The translations under genes and the position numbers were made by a program. From contig CAXXWF010000001.1 of NCBI GenBank assembly GCA_963665865.2, positions 62,001-126,000 on the forward strand: a stretch of 64,000 bases of DNA. The letters are read 5' to 3'. The notes under the pieces were generated by a model. The model was not told the origin of the DNA. It saw only the letters and a program-made list of their open reading frames with translations, and made no database searches. The DNA comes from PHAA01 sp963665865 (GTDB taxonomy: Bacteria; Bacillota; Syntrophomonadia; Syntrophomonadales; Syntrophomonadaceae). Below are positions 9,268-17,357 of this stretch, one piece after another. Numbering within the stretch: the stretch's first letter is position 1; each line of letters opens with the position of its first letter.

Positions 9268-9293
9268 AGCAATGGGTACCGTGCCCATTGCTC
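9267..9293. repeat. 27-base hairpin, copy 2, flanking the 125-base element
   Basis: The arms GAGCAATGGG and CCCATTGCTC pair perfectly around loop TACCGTG and are followed by a T-rich stretch, so this copy could act as a terminator. It matches the hairpin at 9100-9126 at 24 of 27 positions and abuts the end of the 125-base element, sharing one base with it. Confidence 0.7.
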
Positions 9294-9383
9294 CTATATA
9301 TTTTTGGGCTAATCGTCCTAGAGGAGAAGGAGGAATTTGCACTGCATTTGTCAAAGTTTTTCTAAAAAAGGAGGGAATCAAGG

Positions 9384-9851
9384 ATGGAATCAATAGAGAT
9401 TAGACTAGGAACATCAGATGATTTCGGTCACCTCGCCAAAATTATTTCTTCCTCCGCGGCATGGACCTGTTATGGTATTGATTATAATATAGCATTAAGC
9501 CTGTTGGAGCGAATGAATGACAGCATATATGTAGCGGAATTAAACGGCCAGGTAGCAGGCTTCATTACCTTTAGAACAGAAGGAGTAGGTAACATCGGTG
9601 CTTATATAAGAATGCTGGCTGTAGAATCAGCTTTTAGGGGTAAAAAAATCGGAGCTCAGTTAATTGATTATGTTGGCCAAATTGCTGCCCGGAATTTCCC
9701 CAATTTATTTCTTATATGCTCGATTGATAACGTCAGAGCACAGATATTTTATGAGCGCAATGCTTTTGAGCAAGTTGGCATAATAAAGGATCTGGTTGTC
9801 ATCAACCATGATGAAATATTCTACCGCAAATGTCTGGGGACATTGTATTAG
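9384..9851 (+). CDS. GNAT family N-acetyltransferase
   Basis: This 155-residue protein has the GCN5-related acetyltransferase fold. The acetyl-CoA binding motif A is visible as MLAVESAFRGKKIGAQLID (about residues 77-95), with the RGKKIGA turn that holds the pyrophosphate, followed by a C-terminal motif B around NVRAQIFYERNAFEQVG. The ATG at 9384 is preceded by AAAGGAGGGAATC. The acceptor is unknown. The next gene, a transglutaminase-like protein, is 95 bases away with its own possible -10 element, so co-transcription is uncertain. Confidence 0.88.
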   Translation: MESIEIRLGTSDDFGHLAKIISSSAAWTCYGIDYNIALSLLERMNDSIYVAELNGQVAGFITFRTEGVGNIGAYIRMLAVESAFRGKKIGAQLIDYVGQIAARNFPNLFLICSIDNVRAQIFYERNAFEQVGIIKDLVVINHDEIFYRKCLGTLY

Positions 9852-9946
9852 AAAGAGCATTCATTACAAATATATCACCGCACCCTAGTATAAATATACA
9901 ACAGAATGTATAATATTGCACATATAGGTTAGGCGGGGGAGAAGAT

Positions 9947-10555
9947 ATGGAGTTAAGTTGTGAATCTCATCAGCTTGAAGATTTTTTGCTAGAACTGGAT
10001 GTAGTTGATTACAGTCATCCTTTAATAAGAAAGAAGGTAAATGAATTATTCGCTTGTTCATTAAATGAAATTGAAATAGTTAAAATTGCCTTTGAATATG
10101 TTCGTGACAGCATTGCCCATTCAGGTGACATACTAAGCTCACGGGTTACATGCCAAGCATCAGAAGTGCTTCAATATAAAGAAGGTATTTGCTATGCAAA
10201 ATCAAACTTGCTAGCTGCATTATTAAGAAGTAAGGGAATTCCGACAGGTTTTTGTTATCAAAGGCTTACAAAGGGCGATACACCGTCTACAGGCTATTGC
10301 ATACATGCTTTAAATGCCGTCTATCTTAAATCGTTAGCACGTTGGATAAGATTAGACGCCCGTGGGAATAAAGAAGGGGTCGATGCTCAGTTTGATATTT
10401 ATGAAGAGAAATTGGCGTTTCCTATCAGGAAGAAATATGATGAAAAAGACTATCCTGTTATCTATATAAAACCAAATGCTAATACCCTAATAACATTGAA
10501 GGAGAATTCGGATTGTAAGCAGATGCTCCTTCATTATCTGCCTATCCAATTATAG
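9947..10555 (+). CDS. Transglutaminase-like (papain-fold) protein
   Basis: This 202-residue cytoplasmic protein has the transglutaminase-like core (PF01841). The catalytic triad can be placed at Cys82 (GICYAKSNLLAALLRS), His120 (IHALNAVYL) and Asp137 (IRLDARGN). In bacteria this fold acts as a protease, peptide N-glycanase or amide-processing enzyme; the substrate cannot be read from the sequence. There is no signal peptide. The gene starts with ATG behind GGGGGAGAAG, and TATAAT lies about 40 bases upstream without a clear -35 element. Confidence 0.85.
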   Translation: MELSCESHQLEDFLLELDVVDYSHPLIRKKVNELFACSLNEIEIVKIAFEYVRDSIAHSGDILSSRVTCQASEVLQYKEGICYAKSNLLAALLRSKGIPTGFCYQRLTKGDTPSTGYCIHALNAVYLKSLARWIRLDARGNKEGVDAQFDIYEEKLAFPIRKKYDEKDYPVIYIKPNANTLITLKENSDCKQMLLHYLPIQL

Positions 10556-10873
10556 ATTATTGCTGCGAATAACCAAAATGATACGTAGCTCCTTTAAATC
10601 ATTTAGGTTTCTGGTAACGCAAGACTATTCCTGCGCTCGGCTCATGGGCCGGTACTCATCATAACTCTGAAAAACCAATCCAACCCAGTGCTTATTAATT
10701 TCTCAGACCCGGCAGAAACCACAAAGCTCTACCAGCAGCTAAAGTCCAAGGCCGAATAAAAGAGTCGGAGCCAAAACATTAAAATTAAGCTATAATTATA
10801 GATGATTTCAGAATTTATTGAATAATTCGAATAGCCACGGTAAAGCGGACAAGAGAAGGAGGGGAAAGAAATA
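10556..10873. other. Intergenic region of 318 bases
   Basis: No complete gene is visible. The frame reaching TAA near 10757-10759 reads as a plausible 30-residue protein end (SDPAETTKLYQQLKSKAE), without a start or a binding site, and may be the remnant of a lost gene. The last 20 bases hold the AGGAGGGGAAAG ribosome binding site of dut. Confidence 0.35.
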
Positions 10874-11263
10874 TTGGACAAGATTCAAGTGAAGTTCAAG
10901 AAACTGGTTTCATGGGCACATTTACCGGAATATGAGACTCGGGGCGCTGTAGGCTGTGATATCTGTCTTGCTAACCAGGATGAAATAATTATCTATCCCA
11001 ACGAGGTCAGGAGCTTGCCGACCGGTTTTGCCATGATGATTCCATCCGGTTTTGAAGCTGAGATAAGGAGCCGGGCAGGGATGGCGGGCAAAGGCATTAT
11101 AGTGGCCAATGCACCTGCAACGATTGATGGTGAACATGTTGGTGAGATTAAGGTTATGCTCCTCAATGTAACTGATAAGCCAATACGGATTCTACCGGGG
11201 CAGAAGGTAGCCCAGATGGTATTCGGACCGGTTGTACAAGCGACATTCATAGAGGAGAGTTGA
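10874..11263 (+). CDS. dut: dUTP diphosphatase, short form
   Basis: The product (129 residues) resembles trimeric dUTPases, which convert dUTP to dUMP and pyrophosphate and so keep uracil out of DNA. Conserved motifs are present in order: GCDICLA (motif 1), LPTGFAMMIPSGFEAEI (around motif 2), RSRAGMAGKGI (motif 2/3), the uracil-binding ATIDGEHVGEIKV (motif 3) and GQKVAQMVF (motif 4). The glycine-rich motif 5 that closes over the triphosphate is absent: the protein ends 10-20 residues short of the usual length. The start is TTG behind AGGAGGGGAAAG. The potassium channel gene follows after seven bases and is probably co-transcribed. Confidence 0.85.
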   Translation: MDKIQVKFKKLVSWAHLPEYETRGAVGCDICLANQDEIIIYPNEVRSLPTGFAMMIPSGFEAEIRSRAGMAGKGIIVANAPATIDGEHVGEIKVMLLNVTDKPIRILPGQKVAQMVFGPVVQATFIEES

Positions 11264-11269
11264 TGCTCA

Positions 11270-12271
11270 GTGTCTGAATCCAGACTCAAATTGTTTATGG
11301 CCATTCTGGCCTTACTGGTAATAACGATAATAAGCACTCTGGGGCTGGCTTATTTTGAAAATTGGTCATTTTTTGATGCTTTCTGGGTAACCGTGGTCAG
11401 TCTGACTACCACCGGGTATGGGGATATCATCCCCACCACCTTGGGGGGGAGGCTATTTCTTCTGGTGGTACTGGTGGCTGGGGTAGGTGTAGTAGCCTAT
11501 TCCTTGGGGGCTATCATCAGTATATTGGTGGAAAGCCAGATTTCCAAAGTATTGGAGAGAAGTAAAATGATGAAGACCATCAATAACCTTGAAAATCATG
11601 TTATAGTATGCGGGGCCGGGCGGGTAGGCAGTAATGTTGCGCATATCCTTAAGGCCGAAAGGGTTCCTTACGTTTTCATTGAGGTTAATGACGAGCTGGT
11701 GCAGACTATGCGGGAGGAAGGACATTTAGCCATCCTGGGCGATGCCACCCAGGATGCAATATTAATTTCAGCTGGTATCCTGCGCGCTCGCGGTGTAATC
11801 TGTGCACTCGCGGAAGATGCTTATAATGTTTTTGCAGTTTTAAGTGCTCGGGCAGTTAATCCGGGTCTAAAAATAGTGGCTCGGGCTGCCAACCCAGGAA
11901 CTGTTGCCAAGCTGCGTCATGCCGGAGCAGACAAGGTTATATCTCCCACTCAGATAGGCGGCCGTCAGATGGCCATGTCTATGTTGAAACCAGCTGCGGT
12001 AGACCTGGTCGAGACTTTGTTTACCTCCCGCAACCTGGAGATACAATTAGAAGAAGTTGCGATAACCGAACAATCCTCCATGGCTCACCAGGCAATTAAG
12101 GATCTTTTTAATCGGCAGGTTAGTAATGTAATCGTGGTGGCTATTATTCGCAGTGAACAAGTAATAATGAACCCCCATGGGCATGATCATGTTCTTCCCG
12201 GAGATACCCTGATCATCATCGGATCACGGCAGGATCTGGAAAGAATGGAGACAATTAGTTTCAAGGAATAG
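11270..12271 (+). CDS. Potassium channel with RCK (TrkA-N/TrkA-C) domains
   Basis: This 333-residue membrane protein has a two-helix pore: a first helix (about 8-28), the pore loop with selectivity filter TTTGYGDI (46-53) and a second helix (about 60-85). A TrkA-N domain follows, with the Rossmann motif GAGRVGSN near residue 120 and an acidic residue (FIEVN) at the end of strand 2, which favours NAD(H) or ADP binding. The C-terminal 80 residues form a TrkA-C domain. The architecture matches MthK/Kch-type ligand-gated potassium channels. The start is GTG behind AGAGGAGAG, seven bases after dut. Confidence 0.92.
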   Translation: MSESRLKLFMAILALLVITIISTLGLAYFENWSFFDAFWVTVVSLTTTGYGDIIPTTLGGRLFLLVVLVAGVGVVAYSLGAIISILVESQISKVLERSKMMKTINNLENHVIVCGAGRVGSNVAHILKAERVPYVFIEVNDELVQTMREEGHLAILGDATQDAILISAGILRARGVICALAEDAYNVFAVLSARAVNPGLKIVARAANPGTVAKLRHAGADKVISPTQIGGRQMAMSMLKPAAVDLVETLFTSRNLEIQLEEVAITEQSSMAHQAIKDLFNRQVSNVIVVAIIRSEQVIMNPHGHDHVLPGDTLIIIGSRQDLERMETISFKE

Positions 12272-12335
12272 TAAGTGTAAGTAATAGGTAATTTTCTCCG
12301 TATTAGGATCAAAAGGATCTTAAAGGAGGGATACC

Positions 12336-14348
12336 ATGAAATCACCTGTGGGAAACTTGCGCCTTTCATTACCGGGCTTGTTTTTATTGTTGGCTGTCTT
12401 GCTGACAGCTGGGGGAATAGCTTACGGGTTGGTTACACCGAGTGGTCTCGCTCAAGCCACAGAACTGCCTCGGGTTGGCACTTATGACAACCTGCTGAAA
12501 CTTTTGGAAAAGTCCCAGAGTCAGGGGAATTTATACGGTGATAGGGTTACTTTTAAATCGGAAGGGTCAGCAGCGGTTCCCCAGGCTAATGGTGCGGCTA
12601 CGGTTGCAGATTCGGCATTTTCGACCACCAACGTTCAGGTTGAGGGTGTTGACGAAGCTGATCTGGTGAAAACTGATGGCAGCTATATTTATCAGGTTGA
12701 CAATGATAAGGTACTAATAATTAAGGCAGAGCCGCCTGAACAGATGGAACTCGTCGCGACAATTAAGTTTGAAGATGCCGGATTCCGACCAACCGACTTA
12801 TATTTGGATGCTAACAGCCTAATTGTAATAGGCTCTTCTTCTTCCAAGCAAGCTCCCCTTAGCTCTGCAGATATCATGGTTCGCCCCCAGATTTATCCGC
12901 CTATCCGTTCGTTTCAATCTACCCGAGCCATCATATATGATATTAAAGACAAAAACAGCATTACTAAGGTAAGGGAATTAGAAATGGAAGGAAACTATCT
13001 GTCGTCCCGCAAAGTTGGATCCTCTTTTTATCTCCTGACCAATAGATACTTGAATTATTATAACATCCAGAATGGAGATGAAAATATTACTTCGTCCTGG
13101 CGTGACAGCGCCCAAGGAGGAAGCTTGGTTGCGGAGAAATTGGAAGATATCAGCTATTTCCCTGATTGTATCAGTCCCAACTATCTGATGGTGGCTGCGC
13201 TGGATATCAACTCGCCTCAATCTCCAGCCGATATTCAAACCTATTTGGGCAGCGGAGATCAGGTATATGCGTCTCAGAACAACCTCTATGTTGCCATCCA
13301 AAAGAATAATTACCCGGTGTTAGCCTTGCCGAATATGAAAATTAACATAACATCTCAGCCGTCGGAAACTAACACCAGCATATATAAATTCGAATTGCAG
13401 CCGAGCAAAGTAAAGTATTATGGCACAGGAACGGTTCCCGGCCGAATTTTGAACCAATTTTCTATGGATGAAAACGCAGGGTATTTCCGGGTTGCCACCA
13501 CCAGCGGGGAAACGTGGAATAATGACCAGTATATTTCTTCCAATAATGTATATGTGCTGAATCAGGATTTGCAGGTCACGGGTAAACTGGAAAATATTGC
13601 ACCGGGGGAAAAGATTTATTCAACTCGATTTATGGGAGATCGAGCCTATATGGTTACCTTCCAGCAAGTGGATCCCTTTTTTGTAATAGATTTAAAAGAT
13701 CCTGGCAATCCTACGATATTGGGTAAGTTAAAAATACCTGGCTACAGCGATTATTTACATCCCTATGATGAAAACCATATCATCGGTTTTGGTAAGGATA
13801 CTATACAGACCAAAGACGGGAATGGTCAGAGTCAAGCCTTTTATGAGGGCATGAAAATAGCGATTTTTGATGTAACCGATGTCAATAATCCAGTGCAAAT
13901 GTCCTCAGCCTTGATTGGCGATCGAGGCACCGATTCGGAATTATTACGCAATCACAAAGCTTTGTTATTCTCGGCTGAGAAGAAACTTTTGGCCTTCCCG
14001 GTTACAGTCATGGAAGTTGTGAAGCAAACGACTTCTCTGCAGCCTGCAAGCCCAATACCTGCCTATGGAACATTCACCTTTCAAGGGTTATACGTCTACA
14101 GTATTGATTTGGCTAATGGCTTGCAATATCGGGGGAGAATAACCCATCTTAGCAATGAAGACTATCTGAAGGCTGGAAATGCCTGGTATGACACCGATAA
14201 GAATGTAGATCGGGCGCTATACATCGGTGATACTCTCTACACCCTGTCCAATGCTATGATAAAAGCGAATAATCTCTCCGATTTAGCGGATATTAAAACC
14301 CTAATCCTTCCCCATCCAGAATCGGTAAGCGTTCCGATTATTGAATAG
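12336..14348 (+). CDS. Secreted beta-propeller domain protein
   Basis: This 670-residue protein has an N-terminal hydrophobic export signal or anchor (about residues 12-32) and then a long beta-rich domain that matches the family of secreted proteins with a C-terminal beta-propeller (PF09826). Typical phrases are QVEGVDEADLVKTDGSYIYQ near residue 105, VYVLNQDLQVTGKLENIAPGE and YSTRFMGDRAYMVTF, followed by GYSDYLHPYDENHIIGFGKD. The molecular role of the family is not established. The ATG follows AAAGGAGGGA, and a terminator-like hairpin lies at 14386. Confidence 0.85.
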   Translation: MKSPVGNLRLSLPGLFLLLAVLLTAGGIAYGLVTPSGLAQATELPRVGTYDNLLKLLEKSQSQGNLYGDRVTFKSEGSAAVPQANGAATVADSAFSTTNVQVEGVDEADLVKTDGSYIYQVDNDKVLIIKAEPPEQMELVATIKFEDAGFRPTDLYLDANSLIVIGSSSSKQAPLSSADIMVRPQIYPPIRSFQSTRAIIYDIKDKNSITKVRELEMEGNYLSSRKVGSSFYLLTNRYLNYYNIQNGDENITSSWRDSAQGGSLVAEKLEDISYFPDCISPNYLMVAALDINSPQSPADIQTYLGSGDQVYASQNNLYVAIQKNNYPVLALPNMKINITSQPSETNTSIYKFELQPSKVKYYGTGTVPGRILNQFSMDENAGYFRVATTSGETWNNDQYISSNNVYVLNQDLQVTGKLENIAPGEKIYSTRFMGDRAYMVTFQQVDPFFVIDLKDPGNPTILGKLKIPGYSDYLHPYDENHIIGFGKDTIQTKDGNGQSQAFYEGMKIAIFDVTDVNNPVQMSSALIGDRGTDSELLRNHKALLFSAEKKLLAFPVTVMEVVKQTTSLQPASPIPAYGTFTFQGLYVYSIDLANGLQYRGRITHLSNEDYLKAGNAWYDTDKNVDRALYIGDTLYTLSNAMIKANNLSDLADIKTLILPHPESVSVPIIE

Positions 14349-14385
14349 ACCAAATAATCAAAAGTATTGTAAATGTAAACTATTA

Positions 14386-14428
14386 AAAGAGGGATAGATT
14401 CGGTATTAAACCAGAACTATCCCTCTTT
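14386..14428. terminator. Bidirectional terminator
   Basis: Perfect 12-base arms AAAGAGGGATAG/CTATCCCTCTTT surround a 19-base loop and carry A/T runs on both sides. It lies between the beta-propeller gene and the convergent small gene at 14452 and can serve both. Confidence 0.8.
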
Positions 14429-14451
14429 CATATGATGAAAGGAGGGGGCGG

Positions 14452-14595
14452 CTAATCCATGGGTCCGCCTTCCCAATATTGTCTTATCTTTCGCAGAGCA
14501 TAGCCTCCGAAAAATAAGCCATTGATAAATGCAACTGGTATGGCCATGGAACCAAACTGGAAACCTTTGTTATTGGCTTTGTAATGTCGTCTCAT
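14452..14595 (-). CDS. Small membrane protein, 47 residues
   Basis: On the minus strand the ATG at 14595 lies eight bases after AAAGGAGGG, and the frame runs 47 codons to TAG. The product begins with the basic segment MRRHYKANNKG and continues with one probable membrane helix (about residues 16-33, containing IPVAFINGLFFGGYA), followed by the basic RKIRQYW and an acidic tail. The strong binding site, the sensible topology and the shared terminator with the convergent neighbour argue for a real gene. I do not recognise the family. Confidence 0.65.
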   Translation of the reverse strand: MRRHYKANNKGFQFGSMAIPVAFINGLFFGGYALRKIRQYWEGGPMD

Positions 14596-14772
14596 TATTT
14601 AATCCCTCCTTTGCTTTATCTTTTGTCGGAAACGTAATATTTATAGCTGGTTATATGTTTCATTTTTAGCTCAATATGGGCAAACCATAAATAGACAATT
14701 TGCCATTCCAGCGGCGAAATGTTAAATTAAATTAAAGTAATAGTAAGTTCGAAATGCTTATAGGGGATTAAA

Positions 14773-16779
14773 ATGAAAAATACTAAAAAAACTAGTTTTC
14801 CCCGGGCGATGCTCAAAAACCTTGCCCAGGATATTTCTAAATTAATAAATACGAATGAAGGATGTCTATCGATCTTAGAGATAATAGAAGAAATACCTTA
14901 CGATGTCAGACCAGATGTCATTGAGGCCCTCTCTTCTTTTTATGATTGTGCTATGGTGAGATTTTTTAACCTCATTAAAATGGAATATGGAAAAGAGTTT
15001 GAAGGGGTTTGCAACCGTGCCTTGATCAAGTATAATCTGGCAGGTTTGGAGACCTCCCCACCCAACTCCAAAGGTGATTTTTACAAGACTTATGCTAGCA
15101 CCAGCCGCCATACTGGACGTATGACCGTGGATGTGGCCTGGCAAAAAGCTGACGGGAGATTATATGTGGAGTGCTTTTTCCTCGCCTTTGGAACTGATGG
15201 GGTGCACAGCTTCTTTGTGGTAGATGATATGTCCAAGACTCAGTACGAAAGCGACCGGGAACTGCAAGCCGATATGATGGTAATAGGCTATGAAGAAAGC
15301 TGCCTGCTTATCAGCGATGCTTATAAATTCAATGTGCGTTTTATGAGCCGTCCAGCTCTGGGCAAATTTCTGTACCAGAAGTATCTAGATGAGAAACTAG
15401 AATTCACCAATATCAATATAAATACGGTTTTACGCAAGCTGTCCGCCAACCTGGCTCCCCGTCAGTTGGTTAACAGTTTTTTCCATGCCCTGCGTTACCA
15501 GGATTTCAACTACTTGTTTTCCATATTGGCGGAAGACAAGCTCTCTCAAGGCAGGTTGTTACAGCAGATCAATCGAGCTATGAATCCTGGAGCCTTGCTG
15601 CTGGAGGGACAGGTAGAAGAGGTACGAGGATCTCAAAGCACTGCGGAATTGACCGCCTACTCAATTACTCTCTATGAGCGTGAAGTATATAGAAGTGATT
15701 ATGTTTTCAATATTATTAAAGACGATGGCGGTGATTGGCTGATAGCGGGAATTGACCAGGTTGCTAACCGTAAATTGGAGGCTGGATCGGATTTTAATCC
15801 TTTTGCGGTGCAAGTATACTGTCGGGTTTATGAAATAGTTGATGTAGATGATCTCTTTGAAATGTTGGATCGGGTTGATAACATCAGAGAGGTAGAAGAA
15901 CTCCCCTATGGCATGCATATGAGAGTGACCTGTTTTGATGATGATTTTAATCATGGAGTAACATTTATGACCGGTGTGATTGCCGACCTGGTAATAAATG
16001 GCGATGAATTTGTAGTGATATCACAGCAGCCGGATACGATCGAAGAATTTCATAATTTATTTACGATGGATCAGCTGAGTCCTCTGATCTCCAGGGGCGA
16101 ATATGAATTGAGCCTAACCAGTGCGTATAGTTATCTAAGTGGGCAATATCTGCAATTCGAAGATATCCTTTTGGACGAAGGCGACGATATGGCCTTTGAA
16201 GACGGAATGCGCTTTATTACCGCTCGTTACGCTCTTAAAGATAGAAGTGAAGTATTGCGTCGTATAGACCAAGTAAAGAGCCTGGAAATTGATTTGCCCG
16301 GACAATACCAGGTTTTTTACCAATTAGAGAATTGCCCGGATCACCCCGGCTTTATGGCTGAATATGTCCTGGGTTCCAATTGGGTAACCGTTTCTGCTTT
16401 TGGGGATAAAGACATTGGGACAATTCGCCAGAGCTTTGAAGAGAACATGTATGATGCGCTCGAATTTGATGGGCTTGAGATCAGGGAAGAGGGGATATTT
16501 GAGATCCTTACCGTAGATGTAAAAAAAATGTACCCGCAATTGGAATCTGAACTGAAAGAAATGTACCTGAACAAATGGTATCATTCGCATCTTCCTACGC
16601 TGAGCGGCATGAGTCCTTCCGAAGCCTGCAAGACTGAAGAGGGAACCCGATTGCTGTGGACCATGTTTAAGCGGATCAAGCAGAAAGAGCAGCAGAGGCG
16701 TCTGCGGGGGGAAAGAAAACAAATAGGGTTAAAGGAATATATACGCAAACTTAATTTACCACAGGAAAATGAACATTAG
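14773..16779 (+). CDS. Large protein of unknown function with C-terminal TPREAA-like motif
   Basis: I do not recognise this 668-residue soluble protein. It has no signal peptide or membrane helix. The first 60 residues are helical, the middle contains mixed alpha/beta sequence with many acidic residues, and around residues 616-635 it carries LPTLSGMSPSEACKTEEGTR, which matches a short helix-turn motif (GxTPxEAxxTxEGR) that often closes SEC-C or plasmid-partition-related bacterial proteins; this resemblance is by eye. The last 40 residues are strongly basic, which would suit nucleic-acid contact. The ATG has only a modest GGGGA upstream. The gene ends six bases before the second 125-base palindrome and stands alone. 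Confidence 0.7.
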   Translation: MKNTKKTSFPRAMLKNLAQDISKLINTNEGCLSILEIIEEIPYDVRPDVIEALSSFYDCAMVRFFNLIKMEYGKEFEGVCNRALIKYNLAGLETSPPNSKGDFYKTYASTSRHTGRMTVDVAWQKADGRLYVECFFLAFGTDGVHSFFVVDDMSKTQYESDRELQADMMVIGYEESCLLISDAYKFNVRFMSRPALGKFLYQKYLDEKLEFTNININTVLRKLSANLAPRQLVNSFFHALRYQDFNYLFSILAEDKLSQGRLLQQINRAMNPGALLLEGQVEEVRGSQSTAELTAYSITLYEREVYRSDYVFNIIKDDGGDWLIAGIDQVANRKLEAGSDFNPFAVQVYCRVYEIVDVDDLFEMLDRVDNIREVEELPYGMHMRVTCFDDDFNHGVTFMTGVIADLVINGDEFVVISQQPDTIEEFHNLFTMDQLSPLISRGEYELSLTSAYSYLSGQYLQFEDILLDEGDDMAFEDGMRFITARYALKDRSEVLRRIDQVKSLEIDLPGQYQVFYQLENCPDHPGFMAEYVLGSNWVTVSAFGDKDIGTIRQSFEENMYDALEFDGLEIREEGIFEILTVDVKKMYPQLESELKEMYLNKWYHSHLPTLSGMSPSEACKTEEGTRLLWTMFKRIKQKEQQRRLRGERKQIGLKEYIRKLNLPQENEH

Positions 16780-16785
16780 TTCAGT

Positions 16786-16911
16786 CAGGGCGAGCAAAAA
16801 AGTTCAAGAGCAAGGCATTAATGAAAGCCAGTGATTGAGGCGTACGTTGAGGTACGTTGATTGAACTGGCTTTTGTTAATAACGCCGCTATTGAGCTTTT
16901 TTGACGGCCTG
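16786..16911. repeat. 125-base palindromic element, copy 2
   Basis: This 126-base copy begins six bases after the stop of the preceding gene. It keeps the stems of copy 1 (9143-9267) although the stem sequences differ: GAAAGCCAGT/ACTGGCTTTT here against GAAAGTCCGT/ACGGACTTTC there, and GCGTAC/GTACGT against GCATAC/GTATGT. The segments between stems (TTCAAGAGCAA, GATTGA on both sides) are identical. The left outer arm has one mismatch that copy 1 lacks. Confidence 0.8.
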
Positions 16912-16924
16912 CATTAGGATTCGC

Positions 16925-16954
16925 TTGACAAGAACATTGGAGTTGCAGTATACT
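16925..16954 (+). promoter_or_regulatory. Sigma-A-type promoter of the branched-chain amino acid operon
   Basis: TTGACA (16925-16930) and TATACT (16949-16954) are separated by 18 bases. Transcription should start near 16961, directly ahead of the T-box leader, which is where a promoter for such a leader is expected. Confidence 0.8.
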
Positions 16955-16960
16955 ACTGCG

Positions 16961-17251
16961 AAACATATTACATTGGCTATGAAAGAAAAATCCTGCTTAT
17001 AGGGTTGATAACAGAGAACCGGGGCAGCTGGAAACCGGCATCAAAGCTAAGCAGGGAGTCATTCTGGAGCTGCTATCTGAAAGGCCTTGCAATTAACAGG
17101 ACTTATTAGGTGCGCCGGACGAACAAGTCCGTTAGAAAGTAAGCACAGCCCTAACATTGTGCTGCAAGAGGTCGCACTCGTCTAGAGTACGACAAGCAGG
17201 GTGGTACCGCGGGAATAACCTCTCGTCCCTGATGAGGATGAGGGGTTTTTT
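16961..17251 (+). promoter_or_regulatory. T-box leader riboswitch, probable valine specifier
   Basis: The conserved T-box AGGGTGGTACCGCG lies at 17198-17211, just ahead of a terminator, so the leader can switch between the antiterminator (stabilised by uncharged tRNA) and termination. Stem I is visible: an AGAGA segment near 17012, and on the 3' side GTCATTCTGGAGC, where by analogy to other leaders the codon before ATTCTGGAG is the specifier, here GTC (17058-17060) for valine. This fits the downstream ilv and leu genes. The T-box itself is certain; the specifier choice is an inference from pattern and should be checked by folding. Confidence 0.92.
17219..17251 (+). terminator. T-box terminator
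   Basis: A ten-pair stem CCTCTCGTCC/GGATGAGGGG (two G-T pairs) with a seven-base loop is followed by TTTTTT. Its left arm begins just after the T-box, so formation of the antiterminator would compete with it. Confidence 0.85.
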
Positions 17252-17357
17252 GTATTCTTTTTTAAATAAACCCAACTGACCTATCGTTTATTTAGTTTTG
17301 TGAACAATAACCACAACCGTTACCAATTCAAATCTATTGATCTTAAGGAGTAATGCT

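Noticed and set aside
16781..16966. Minus-strand frames inside both 125-base elements with similar translations
   Set aside because: The similarity comes from the shared palindrome; compensatory changes act at the base-pair level rather than preserving codons, so coding is unlikely.
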